Both the position numbers and the translations under genes were made by a program. The notes under the pieces are model-generated. The model made no database searches. It was not told the origin of the DNA and was given only the letters and a program-made list of their open reading frames with translations. Source: Lepisosteus oculatus (taxonomy: Eukaryota > Chordata > Actinopteri > Semionotiformes > Lepisosteidae). From it: 64,000 bases of DNA. Shown in pieces: positions 47,262 to 58,139 of the stretch (the first letter of the stretch is position 1; each line of letters starts with the position of its first letter). The stretch covers positions 45,950,490 through 46,014,489 of the forward strand of contig NC_090709.1 of the NCBI RefSeq assembly GCF_040954835.1, in the 5' to 3' direction.

Positions 47262-47334
47262 GGGGGATGAGCTTAAATGGTAGAGCGCTCGCTTAGTATG
47301 CGAGAGGTAGCGGGATTGATGCCCGCATCCTCCA
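47262..47334 (+). tRNA. tRNA-Ala body with AGT (Thr) anticodon, unit 1
   Basis: GGGGGATGAGCTTAAATGG to GCATCCTCCA is tRNA-Ala with the G3-U70 pair that alanyl-tRNA synthetase recognises. The anticodon loop reads TTAGTAT, AGT where the other units have AGC. The stem CTCGC/GCGAG is perfect. If expressed, it would carry Ala to Thr codons. Confidence 0.85.
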
Positions 47335-48092
47335 GGTCTGAGTTTAGAGCTCCAGGAGCCTGGTGCTCTCATTTAGCCTCTGTGACTTCTGACAGGTGCT
47401 CCTCCGTTGCAGAGAGAATGTCCTTCAATTGTCAAGCGTTGAAGGGCCACACCTCCTTCCCAACCTCAGTCTGCACTGAGTGCGTCTCCGGCATTTTCTC
47501 GTCCAATTTGTCAGCTTAGCAAGTGAAAAGTATATCCGAGTGAAAACAGTGCTGATAATACTCTCAGGAATTGTTAGAAGACGTGCTTTTGATCATCGAT
47601 TGCTTAACAATCACATTCGTTCGACTTGAGCAATCAAGCTCGTAGTTTTCCTTCAAATCTTGAAAGCTCTCAGTGAGAACATCATAGGCTGCAGGACGCC
47701 CCGTAACTTGATTACTTCAACAGAAAGAAGAGCAGACAGCTCCACAAATATGCGAGGCGCAGAGAGCGCAAGGCGAGCCGCACACGTTTCGGTGGCTGAG
47801 AGAGGGCAGTTTTTGCTTCTGCATTTCCCAAGTAAGGACGCATGACAACAAGCGATCGCGGTGCTCATCTACGACATAGTGGTGATGAGTTTTCAGTACG
47901 TGTTCTTTTTAACGAGCAATGAGGTTGCCGCCTCGGACAGCTGACTGCACGCTCTCATTGTGCCACGTGATGAGAATTCACCAGGCTCGTTCAGTCATTA
48001 GTCACATTCCATTGTTTGCCATAAGCAGACGCTGCGAAGTGATGTGGATATCAGTTCCCAGTCTTGTGGAAGAGGAGCAAAAGAGCACACAA

Positions 48093-48164
48093 GGGCTCGT
48101 CCGGGAGTTGAACCCGATACCTCTCGCACCCGAAGCGAGAATCATACCACTAGACCAACGAGCC
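48093..48164 (-). tRNA. tRNA-Pro (CGG), unit 2
   Basis: As unit 1, but the anticodon loop reads TTCGGGT (CGG) and the T-stem/variable junction has GGTATCGGG in place of GGTCCCGGG, which weakens the T-stem. Confidence 0.85.
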
Positions 48165-48363
48165 ACAGCAGCACTTTCCATTTCAATCTGTCGCGAGCTT
48201 GAGGATGGGGGAGAGGCGTCATTCGCTCGTCCAGTCAGACCTTCATCAATAAGTCAAGAAAGCCGCAATTACACGACTGCCTTGTAGACGAAGGGCAGTG
48301 AACTGTGCCCGGTAAGAGGGGAACAAGCGGCACTAGGTGACGCCGAGGCATAAGCCCTAGCGA

Positions 48364-48436
48364 GGGGGGTTGGTTTGTATGGTACAGCGTTTGCTTTGCA
48401 TGTGGGAGGTAGCAGGATCAATTCCCGCATCCTCCA
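48364..48436 (+). tRNA. tRNA-Ala-like (TGC), unit 2, probably decayed
   Basis: Same as the unit 1 copy with small D-arm and variable-loop differences (ACAGCGTTTGC). Anticodon TGC. Confidence 0.55.
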
Positions 48437-48851
48437 GGTGTGTGCTTAGAGCTTGATGTGCCAAAAGGTGTCCTTTAGCCTGTGGTCACGCCTTGCAGGG
48501 AGAGCATCGTGCAGCTGTCAAGCGTTTCGCAGCCACGCCCCCTTTTCATCTTCTCTCTGGCTTAAGCGTCTCCGCCACTCTCTCTTGACATTTCATGTCA
48601 GCTTGTCAGAAGTCCGAGTGACAATTTTAATGGCTGAGTGAGGGCACGATGCTGAAGCAGAGAGGCCACTTCAGCCAGAGAGACTTGTGCTAGGTGAGAT
48701 CTGAAAGACGGACTCACAACAGAAACAGACCAAAAATGTATGGGTGAGATCAAAAGGCAAATGCAACATTCAGCAGAGGGCGTCTAAAGATTAGGGAACG
48801 GGCGACTGAAATCCATGTGAGGCAAACTTTCCGGTGTGTGTCCTGCACCTG

Positions 48852-48924
48852 GGTTTGTTGGCGTAATTGGTAATGCGTCAGTCTCGTCATCTGAAGGGCC
48901 TGAGTTTGATCCTCACACGGGGCA
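48852..48924 (+). tRNA. tRNA-Met-like, anticodon CGT, unit 2
   Basis: Met-type 3' half. Loop CTCGTCA gives anticodon CGT. Extra G-to-A change in the D-stem (TAATGCG). Confidence 0.55.
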
Positions 48925-49449
48925 GGGCTGCTTCCTCTCTTGCTCTTTTCAAACACTTGCGGCAACTGTTCGCTCATAACCACGTCTGGAATGCGTGACC
49001 TTTACATGGGCGAGAAGCAACGCCGCATCCCTTTTCTAAAGAACATTCACATTCAGAAATAAGTCAAGAAATTTGCCATTACTTTCGCTCGCACTGCTGT
49101 CAGCCTGCCCATGTTGACCAAAGAAAGATTCACTCGGCGTCAACATGACAGAACAGCGATCACTTGAAAACAATGTTCCACACTCCGTAAGCAAGAACTT
49201 CAGTGTTTGCAGTCACCCGATATGCCGATAGTCAAAGGAGCGCAAAACACGAAGCGTCAAAAGACAAGATGAGTTGATGGAAAGAGCGTTGAATTGATGA
49301 GCACAAAAGTTCAGCTCGTACAATAGGCAACGAAGGTCCCAGCGTCGTCATCGCACTTGAAAGGACTGCCTTGCAGACCAAGGGCAGTGGGCGGTGCCCG
49401 GTAAGAGGGGCAGAGGCGGTAAGACATGATGCCGAGAAGCATGAAGCGA

Positions 49450-49522
49450 GGGGGATGAGCTCAAATGGTAGAGCGCTCGCTTAGCATGCCAGAGGTAGCG
49501 GGATTGATGCCCGCATCCTCCA
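49450..49522 (+). tRNA. tRNA-Ala (AGC), unit 2
   Basis: Good boxes A and B, anticodon AGC, G3-U70 kept. The anticodon stem has one mismatch (CTCGC with GCCAG). Confidence 0.85.
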
Positions 49523-50280
49523 GGTCTGAGTTTAGAGCTCCAGGAGCCTGGTGCTCTCATTTAGCCTCTGTGACTTCTGACAGGTGCTCCTCCGTTGCGG
49601 AGAGAATGTCCTTCAATTGTCAAGCGTTGAAGGGCCACACCTCCTTCCCAACCTCAGTCTGCACTGAGTGCGTCTCCGGCATTTTCTCGTCCAATTTGTC
49701 AGCTTAGCAAGTGAAAAGTATATCCGAGTGAAAACAGTGCTGATAATACTCTCAGGAATTGTTAGAAGACGTGCTTTTGATCATCGATTGCTTAACAATC
49801 ACATTCGTTCGACTTGAGCAATCAAGCTCGTAGTTTTCCTTCAAATCTTGAAAGCTCTCAGTGAGAACATCATAGGCTGCAGGACGCCCCGTAACTTGAT
49901 TACTTCAACAGAAAGAAGAGCAGACAGCTCCACAAATATGCGAGGCGCAGAGAGCGCAAGGCGAGCCGCACACGTTTCGGTGGCTGAGAGAGGGCAGTTT
50001 TTGCTTCTGCATTTCCCAAGTAAGGACGCATGACAACAAGCGATCGCGGTGCTCATCTACGACATAGTGGTGATGAGTTTTCAGTACGTGTTCTTTTGAA
50101 CGAGCAATGAGGTTGCCGCCTCGGACAGCTGACTGCACGCTCTCATTGTGCCACGTGATGAGAATTCACCAGGCTCGTTCAGTCATTAGTCACATTCCAT
50201 CGTTTGCCATAAGCAGACGCTGCGAAGTGATGTGGATATCAGTTCCCAGTCTTGTGGAAGAGGAGGAAAAGAGCACACAA

Positions 50281-50352
50281 GGGCTCGTCCGGGAGTTGAA
50301 CCCGGGACCTCTCGCACCCGAAGCGAGAATCATACCACTAGACCAACGAGCC
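50281..50352 (-). tRNA. tRNA-Pro (CGG), unit 3
   Basis: Intact cloverleaf with CGG anticodon and a perfect T-stem. Confidence 0.93.
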
Positions 50353-50551
50353 ACAGCAGCACTTTCCATTTCAATCTGTCGCGAGCTTGAGGATGGGGGA
50401 GAGGCGTCATTCGCTCGTCCAGTCAGACCTTCATCAATAAGTCAAGAAAGCCGCAATTACACGACTGCCTTGTAGACGAAGGGCAGTGAACTGTGCCCGG
50501 TAAGAGGGGAACAAGCGGCACTAGGTGACGCCGAGGCATAAGCCCCAGCGA

Positions 50552-50624
50552 GGGGGGTTGGTTTGTATGGTACAGCGTTTGCTTTTTATGTGGGAGGTAG
50601 CAGGATCAATTCCCGCATCCTCCA
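50552..50624 (+). pseudogene. tRNA-Ala-like with TTT anticodon, unit 3
   Basis: As unit 1, but the loop reads CTTTTTATG, so the anticodon position holds TTT. The T-run could also stop pol III early. Confidence 0.6.
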
Positions 50625-51039
50625 GGTGTGTGCTTAGAGCTTGATGTGCCAAAAGGTGTCCTTTAGCCTGTGGTCACGCCTTGCAGGGAGAGCATCGTGC
50701 AGCTGTCAAGCGTTTCGCAGCCACGCCCCCTTTTCATCTTCTCTCTGGCTTAAGCGTCTCCGCCACTCTCTCTTGACATTTCATGTCAGCTTGTCAGAAG
50801 TCCGAGTGACATTTTTAATGGCTGAGTGAGGGCACGATGCTGAAGCAGAGAGGCCACTTCAGCCAGAGAGACTTGTGCTAGGTGAGATCTGAAAGACGGA
50901 CTCACAACAGAAACAGACCAAAAATGTATCGGTGAGATCAAAAGGCAAATGCAACATTCAGCAGAGGGCGTCTAAAGATTAGGGAACGGGCGACTGAAAT
51001 CCATGTGAGGCAAACTTTCCGGTGTGTGTCCTGCAGCTG

Positions 51040-51112
51040 GGTTTGTTGGCGTAATTGGTAGTGCGTCAGTCTCGTCATCTGAAGGGCCTGAGTTTGATCC
51101 TCACACGGGGCA
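51040..51112 (+). tRNA. tRNA-Met-like, anticodon CGT, unit 3
   Basis: Same form as unit 2 with TAGTGCG in the D-arm. Confidence 0.55.
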
Positions 51113-51636
51113 GGGCTGCTTCCTCTCTTGCTCTTTTCAAACACTTGCGGCAACTGTTCGCTCATAACCACGTCTGGAATGCGTGACCTTTACACGGGCG
51201 AGAAGCAACGCCGCATCCCTTTTCTAAAGAACATTCACATTCAGAAATAAGTCAAGAAATTTGCCACTACTTTCGCTCGCACTGCTGTCAGCCTGCCCAT
51301 GTTGCCAAAGAAAGATTCACTCGGCGTCAACATGACAGAACAGCGATCACTTGAAAACAATGTTCCACACTCCGTAAGCAAGAACTTCAGTGTTTGCAGT
51401 CACCCGATATGGCGATAGTCAAAGGAGCGCAAAACACGAAGCGTCAAAAGACAAGATGAGTTGATGGAAAGAGCGTTGAATTGATGAGCACAAAAGTTCA
51501 GCTCGTACAATAGGCAACGAAGGTCCCAGCGTCGTCATCGCACTTGAAAGGACTGCCTTGCAGACCAAGGGCAGTGGGCGGTGCCCGGTAAGAGGGGCAG
51601 AGGCGGTAAGACATGATGCCAAGAAGCATGAATTGA

Positions 51637-51709
51637 GGGGAATGAGCTTAAATGGTAGAGCGCTCGCTTAGCATGTGAGAGGTAGCGGGATTGATGCCCG
51701 CATCCTCCA
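51637..51709 (+). tRNA. tRNA-Ala (AGC), unit 3
   Basis: Anticodon AGC. Stem CTCGC/GTGAG pairs with one G-T. The acceptor is GGGGAAT, giving an A5-C68 mismatch with ATCCTCC. Confidence 0.85.
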
Positions 51710-52467
51710 GGTCTGAGTTTAGAGCTCCAGGAGCCTGGTGCTCTCATTTAGCCTCTGTGACTTCTGACAGGTGCTCCTCCGTTGCGGAGAGAATGTCCTT
51801 CAATTGTCAAGCGTTGAAGGGCCACACCTCCTTCCCAACCTCAGTCTGCACTGAGTGCGTCTCCGGCATTTTCTCGTCCAATTTGTCAGCTTAGCAAGTG
51901 AAAAGTATATCCGAGTGAAAACAGTGCTGATAATACTCTCAGGAATTGTTAGAAGACGTGCTTTTGATCATCGATTGCTTAACAATCACATTCGTTCGAC
52001 TTGAGCAATCAAGCTCGTAGTTTTCCTTCAAATCTTGAAAGCTCTCAGTGAGAACATCATAGGCTGCAGGACGCCCCGTAACTTGATTACTTCAACAGAA
52101 AGAAGAGCAGACAGCTCCACAAATATGCGAGGCGCAGAGAGCGCAAGGCGAGCCGCACACGTTTCGGTGGCTGAGAGAGGGCAGTTTTTGCTTCTGCATT
52201 TCCCAAGTAAGGACGCATGACAACAAGCGATCGCGGTGCTCATCTACGACATAGTGGTGATGAGTTTTCAGTACGTGTTCTTTTGAACGAGCAATGAGGT
52301 TGCCGCCTCGGACAGCTGACTGCACGCTCTCATTGTGCCACGTGATGAGAATTCACCAGGATCGTTCAGTCATTAGTCACATTCCATCGTTTGCCATAAG
52401 CAGACGCTGCGAAGTGATGTGGATATCAGTTCCCAGTCTTGTGGAAGAGGAGGAAAAGAGCACACAA

Positions 52468-52539
52468 GGGCTCGTCCGGGAGTTGAACCCGGGACCTCTC
52501 GCACCCGAAGCGAGAATCATACCACTAGACCAACGAGCC
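52468..52539 (-). tRNA. tRNA-Pro (CGG), unit 4
   Basis: Intact, CGG anticodon, same as unit 3. Confidence 0.93.
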
Positions 52540-52738
52540 ACAGCAGCACTTTCCATTTCAATCTGTCGCGAGCTTGAGGATGGGGGAGAGGCGTCATTCG
52601 CTCGTCCAGTCAGACCTTCATCAATAAGTCAAGAAAGCCGCAATTACACGACTGCCTTGTAGACGAAGGGCAGTGAACTGTGCCCGGTAAGAGGGGAACA
52701 AGCGGCACTAGGTGACGCCGAGGCATAAGCCCCAGCGA

Positions 52739-52811
52739 GGGGGGTTGGTTTGTATGGTACAGCGTTTGCTTTTTATGTGGGAGGTAGCAGGATCAATTCC
52801 CGCATCCTCCA
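52739..52811 (+). pseudogene. tRNA-Ala-like with TTT anticodon, unit 4
   Basis: Identical in type to the unit 3 copy (CTTTTTATG loop). Units 3 and 4 share this change, so it arose before or spread between them. Confidence 0.6.
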
Positions 52812-53226
52812 GGTGTGTGCTTAGAGCTTGATGTGCCAAAAGGTGTCCTTTAGCCTGTGGTCACGCCTTGCAGGGAGAGCATCGTGCAGCTGTCAAGCGT
52901 TTCGCAGCCACGCCCCCTTTTCATCTTCTCTCTGGCTTAAGCGTCTCCGCCACTCTCTCTTGACATTTCATGTCAGCTTGTCAGAAGTCCGAGTGACATT
53001 TTTAATGGCTGAGTGAGGGCACGATGCTGAAGCAGAGAGGCCACTTCAGCCAGAGAGACTTGTGCTAGGTGAGATCTGAAAGACGGACTCACAACAGAAA
53101 CAGACCAAAAATGTATCGGTGAGATCAAAAGGCAAATGCAACATTCAGCAGAGGGCGTCTAAAGATTAGGGAACGGGCGACTGAAATCCATGTGAGGCAA
53201 ACTTTCCGGTGTGTGTCCTGCAGCTG

Positions 53227-53299
53227 GGTTTGTTGGCGTAATTGGTAGTGCGTCAGTCTCGTCATCTGAAGGGCCTGAGTTTGATCCTCACACGGGGCA
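53227..53299 (+). tRNA. tRNA-Met-like, anticodon CGT, unit 4
   Basis: As unit 3. Confidence 0.55.
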
Positions 53300-53823
53300 G
53301 GGCTGCTTCCTCTCTTGCTCTTTTCAAACACTTGCGGCAACTGTTCGCTCATAACCACGTCTGGAATGCGTGACCTTTACACGGGCGATAAGCAACGCCA
53401 CATCCCTTTTCTAAAGAACATTCACATTCAGAAATAAGTCAAGAAATTTGCCATTACTTTCGCTCGCACTGCTGTCAGCCTGCCCATGTTGCCAAAGAAA
53501 GATTCACTCGGCGTCAACATGACAGAACAGCGATCACTTGAAAACAATGTTCCACACTCCGTAAGCAAGAACTTCAGTGTTTGCAGTCACCCGATATGGC
53601 GATAGTCAAAGGAGCGCAAAACATGAAGCGTCAAAAGACAAGATGAGTTGATGGAAAGAGCGTTGAATTGATGAGCACAAAAGTTCAGCTCGTACAATAG
53701 GCAACGAAGGTCCCAGCGTCGTCATCGCACTTGAAAGGACTGCCTTGCAGACCAAGGGCAGTGGGCGGTGCCCGGTAAGAGGGGCAGAGGCGGTAAGACA
53801 TGATGCCGAAAAGCATGAAGCGA

Positions 53824-53896
53824 GGAGGATGAGCTCAAATGGTAGAGCGCTCGCTTAGCATGCCAGAGGTAGCGGAATTGATGCCCGCATCCTCCA
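53824..53896 (+). tRNA. tRNA-Ala (AGC), unit 4
   Basis: Anticodon AGC. The acceptor reads GGAGGAT, so position 3 is now A (A3-U70), losing the alanine identity pair. The T-stem has GGAATTGATGCCC. Confidence 0.8.
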
Positions 53897-54654
53897 GGTC
53901 TGAGTTTAGAGCTCCAGGAGCCTGGTGCTCTCATTTAGCCTCTGTGACTTCTGACAGGTGCTCCTCCGTTGCGGAGAGAATGTCCTTCAATTGTCAAGCG
54001 TTGAAGGGCCACACCTCCTTCCCAACCTCAGTCTGCACTGAGTGCGTCTCCGGCATTTTCTCGTCCAATTTGTCAGCTTAGCAAGTGAAAAGTATATCCG
54101 AGTGAAAACAGTGCTGATAATACTCTCAGGAATTGTTAGAAGACGTGCTTTTGATCATCGATTGCTTAACAATCACATTCGTTCGACTTGAGCAATCAAG
54201 CTCGTAGTTTTCCTTCAAATCTTGAAAGCTCTCAGTGAGAACATCATAGGCTGCAGGACGCCCCGTAACTTGATTACTTCAACAGAAAGAAGAGCAAACA
54301 GCTCCACAAATATGCGAGGCGCAGAGAGCGCAAGGCGAGCCGCACACGTTTCGGTGGCTGAGAGAGAGCAGTTTTTGCTTCTGCATTTCCCAAGTAAGGA
54401 CGCATGACAACAAGCGATCGCGGTGCTCATCTACGACATAGTGGTGATGAGTTTTCAGTACGTGTTCTTTTGAAAGAGCAATGAGGTTGCCGCCTCGGAC
54501 AGCTGACTGCACGCTCTCATTGTGCCACATGATGAGAATTCACCAGGCTCGTTCAGTCATTAGTCACATTCCATCGTTTGTCATAAGCAGACGCTGCGAA
54601 GTGATGTGGATATCAGTTCCCAGTCTTGTGGAAGAGGAGGAAAGGTGCACACAA

Positions 54655-54726
54655 GGGCTCGTCCGGGAGTTGAACCCGGGACCTCTCGCACCCTAAGCGA
54701 GAATCATACCACTAGACCAACGAGCC
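54655..54726 (-). tRNA. tRNA-Pro (AGG), unit 5
   Basis: Intact, AGG anticodon as in unit 1. Confidence 0.95.
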
Positions 54727-54926
54727 ACAGCAGCACTTTCCATTTCAATCTGTCAGTGAGCTTGAGGATGGGGGAGAGGCGTCATTCGCTCGTCCAGTCA
54801 GACCTTCATCAATAAGTCAAGAAAGCCGCAATTACACGACTGCCTTGCAGACGAAGGGCAGTGAACTGTGCCCGGTAAGAGGGGAACAAGCGGCACTAGG
54901 TGACGCCGAGGCATAAGCCCCAGCGA

Positions 54927-54999
54927 GGGGGGTTGGCTTGTATGGTACAGCCCTTGCTTTGCATGTGGGAGGTAGCAAGATCAATTCCCGCATCCTCCA
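54927..54999 (+). tRNA. tRNA-Ala-like (TGC), unit 5, probably decayed
   Basis: Anticodon TGC. Further changes TACAGCCCTTGC and GCAAGATCAATTCC in the arms. Confidence 0.5.
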
Positions 55000-55370
55000 G
55001 GTGTGTGCTTAGAGCTTGATGAGCATCGTGCAGCTGTCAAGCGTTTCGCTGCCACGCCCCCTTTTCATCTTCTCTCTGGCTTAAGCGTCTCCGCCACTCT
55101 CTCTTGACATTTCATGTCAGCTTGTCAGAAGTCCGAGTGACATTTTTAATGGCTGAGTGAGGGCACGATGCTGAAGCAGAGAGGCCACTTCAGCCAGAGA
55201 GACTTATGCTAGGTGAGATCTGAAAGACGGACTCGCAACAGAAACAGACCAAAAATGTATCGGTGAGATCAAAAGGCAAATGCAACATTCAGCAGAGGGC
55301 GTCTAAAGATTAGGGAACGGGCGACTGAAATCCATGTGAGGCAAACTTTCCGGTGTGTGTCCTGTAGCTG

Positions 55371-55443
55371 GGCTTGTTGGCGTAATTGGTAGTGCGTCAG
55401 TCTCGTCATCTGAAGGGCCTGAGTTTGATCCTCACACGGGGCA
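55371..55443 (+). tRNA. tRNA-Met-like, anticodon CGT, unit 5
   Basis: As the other CGT copies, with GGCTTGT at the 5' end, which pairs slightly better with ACGGGGC. Confidence 0.55.
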
Positions 55444-55915
55444 GGGCTGCTTCCTCTCTTGCTCTTTTCAAACACTTGCGGCAACTGTTCGCTCATAACC
55501 ACGTCTGGAATGCGTGACCTTTACACGGGCGAGAAGCAATGCCGCATCCCTTTTCTAAAGAACATTCACATTCAGAAATAAGTCAAGAAATTTGCCATAT
55601 CTTTCGCTCGCACTGCTGTCAGCCTGCCCATGTTGCCAAGGAAAGATTCACTCGGCGTCACCATGACAGAACAGCGATCACTTGAAAACAATGTTCCACA
55701 CTCCGTAAGCAAGAACTTCAGTGTTTGCAGTCACCCGATATGCCAATAGTCAAAGGAGCGCAAAACACGAAGCGTCAAAAGACAAGATGAGTTGATGGAA
55801 AGAGCGTTGAATTGATGAGCACAAAAGTTCAGCTCGTACAAAAGGCAACGAAGGTCTAGGCGTTGTCATCGCATTTGAAAGGACTGCCTTGCAGACTAAG
55901 GGCAGTGGGAGGTTG

Positions 55916-56470
55916 CTGTTTTGAGACGGAGGCATTGGGATGGTGGGCCGAGATCTATTCTTCTTAAGGATTTCTTCATCGTGAAAGATCGGTCCACAGG
56001 TCATCCAACGAACTCAGGGAATCATGTTCTACTGAAGGGAGTGAAGTGCTGAAACACATGACATGCCCCCTTGATCTCACATGCACAATTCTGCTGCAAT
56101 ATACACAGCTACCGTCCACACCACGCAGTGGGGCTTCAGCAGAATCTGCTACGCCACCTGTAATTACATATCCAGCTGCACACATATACATGGCCCTTCT
56201 GTCCTTTTCAGGATCTCAAAAAAAAGCATAGCGTGGTTTTCCTGCCACATGATTGACCTCATCTCCCTCAGAATGTGCCCCGCCACATTCATTGCTGAAG
56301 CAGGACGGAGGCTAACGGACATGTCAGAACAGTGAGGTTCAACGATCTCTCCAAAATATTGTGGTTGTAGTGGAAGAGATATGTTTTAAATTGTACCTTG
56401 GTATTTCAAACTCTCTCTAGAATGTTATCCATTTCTATTTTATTTTGACAGGAACTGTTAAAAGGCTAAT
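55916..56470. other. Unannotated DNA after the tRNA array
   Basis: No gene or repeat recognised. Sequence similarity to the tRNA unit stops within it at about 55915. Confidence 0.4.
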
Positions 56471-56473
56471 GAC

Positions 56474-56630
56474 ACTAGATGAAAAGAGAAGAAAGAAAAC
56501 ACAACGTTTCAGCTGTGGAGCCTTCTTCAGGAGTGAGGGCTCCACGGCTGAAATGTTGTGTTTTCTTTCTTTTCTTTTAAGCATGGAATAGACCTATTAC
56601 TTGTTCCTTTGCAGCCTACACATGGTGATG
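56474..56630 (-). repeat. Palindromic repeat with hammerhead-like core
   Basis: Two arms of about 41 nt (56476-56517 and 56533-56575) are near-perfect inverted copies around a ~15-nt loop. The minus strand of the first arm reads CCTGAAGAAGGCTCCACAGC TGAAACGTTG: the CUGAnGA and GAAA boxes of a hammerhead ribozyme with a 4-bp stem II between. The flanking GCATGGAATA and TTACTTGTTCCTTTGC words recur at 18222 and 63115. The family may derive from a Penelope-like element. Confidence 0.55.
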
Positions 56631-56722
56631 CAGCTCCCCACCTGAACTGCTAATGATACTAGATGCCTGGTAGTTTGTGGTACTTGGTTATTGTCTTATG
56701 TTTGCTCAAACTGCATATGTGT

Positions 56723-58139
56723 TGTAGCAGCGAGGCTTATTAATAAGAAAGAATTAAGTGTTCTGAGCCTTCCCAAATGAGGCCCCATCTCTGTTCATCT
56801 CTGTGGTGCAGCCACAGAGAAACTATTCATGCAGGCTGATTTAAGGTTTCCTTTGATAAGGGACAGCTCCCAAAGGGGGATGCACTTAGCTAAGCCTGGC
56901 TATCATGATCAATGGTCATCCATTGGCGCCTATCTGTCTAGGGAGTGCCAGATGGACATCTGGACTGCATTCCTAGGTGTCAGGAGTAAATGACTCATAT
57001 CTCACCTTGATCAACCAATCAGGGACTGGTAGGGCCAAGTAACCCACGTGGGACTTTGATGCCCATGGAACTTTCACCAATCAACGAGCTGAAGTTCCTC
57101 CAGGTAAAAACAAGAAACACAGAGAGCCTGTAGTAAGATTCAGGAGAATTCTGTGGACTTTTCTAAAGGGAATTCAAAGGAGAATTCCAGGGCAGGACAG
57201 CCCAGGAGCAGAAGGCTCCCAAGGGCAGGACATTCTCACAGAGCGCCTCCTGACCATCCTGAGACTCAGCCCAGACAACCACGGAACGGCCAGTGTGTCC
57301 GAGTGCCAGAACTTTCCTTTGTTCTAAGAGTCTAGAGCGGAGGTTGCCAGAGAGTAACCAGAGGATCCACCCAAGGTTAGCACCAGTAGCAGGCCTCGTG
57401 AACAGGTTGGAACTGTGGACAGCTGAATCACTATTCAGAACTAGCGCTTCATCAGGAACGAACTGGTCTTCTTCCTGACTTGCTGGGACCCACAGTCATC
57501 TTTTCTCCTGTGCGCAAACTTTGCTAGTTAAAGCCAACACTAACTAGCCGGTCAGTGAGCATCAGCAGCGCACCGTCGCAAGCCGCACAGCACAGCCTGG
57601 CACCGAGCCAGAGAGCGCGGATTGGACAGCAACAGCCTGCAACTGTTTCTTTGAGTCCGCAGGATATCTGAATCCCCAGAGATTGGATGAGTATTCAACT
57701 TCACTGCATTACTGCTCGAGAATTCAATTGTTATCCCAACCAGTTGATATCAATTTAATTCCTAAGAGTTATGTACTTGTTTTGAGTATCTAATGTAGAA
57801 GTTATAACCAAGTTCATTTACGAAACGGTCTAAATGAATGATATATTGAACGTATGTCCTTTTGATATGTGTAACACTTTGTATCTGATTGAATATATAC
57901 CTTTTGTATTCTGATAACCCTCTCGATAAGATCTGTTAGGTTTATATGCATATTCTATGTATTAATAAATGTATCCTCGTGTATTAGTACCTGTGTGTGT
58001 GCGTTGTTTGAGTTATGTCGCATGGTTGGATTCTAAAGCCATCAAAAGAATCAATTTTGTGATTTACTGCTACAATTAATAATTGTCCCAGTAAATGCCC
58101 AAACCCTACAGAACTGGTGCCTTCAGAAAGCACACTACA
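56723..58139 (+). repeat. LTR-like repeat family A, copy 4 (complete)
   Basis: Fossil, 1417 bp, TGTAGCAG...CACTACA, flanked by the 4-bp repeat GTGT on both sides. AATAAA lies near 57964. It resembles copy 1 in reverse. Looks like a solo LTR. Confidence 0.65.

Larger units (their letters stand above)
45445..55915 (+). repeat. 2.19-kb tandem tRNA repeat array, about 4.8 units
   Basis: Units start near 45445, 47634, 49822, 52009 and 54196 at the word TCAAGCTCGTAGTTTTCC (period 2187-2189). They are nearly identical by eye. Each full unit carries tRNA-Pro (minus) at about +460, an Ala(TGC)-like tRNA at +730, a Met-like tRNA at +1220 and tRNA-Ala at +1815 (all plus). Unit 5 lacks about 47 bp near 55020 and ends at about 55915 before the last tRNA. 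The layout resembles tandem tDNA repeats known from Xenopus. Confidence 0.95.

Noticed and set aside
45471-54530. Recurrent 60-120 codon frames in each tRNA unit
   Set aside because: They are repeated because the units are nearly identical, they overlap the tRNA-Pro genes on the opposite strand, and they lack domains or splice context.
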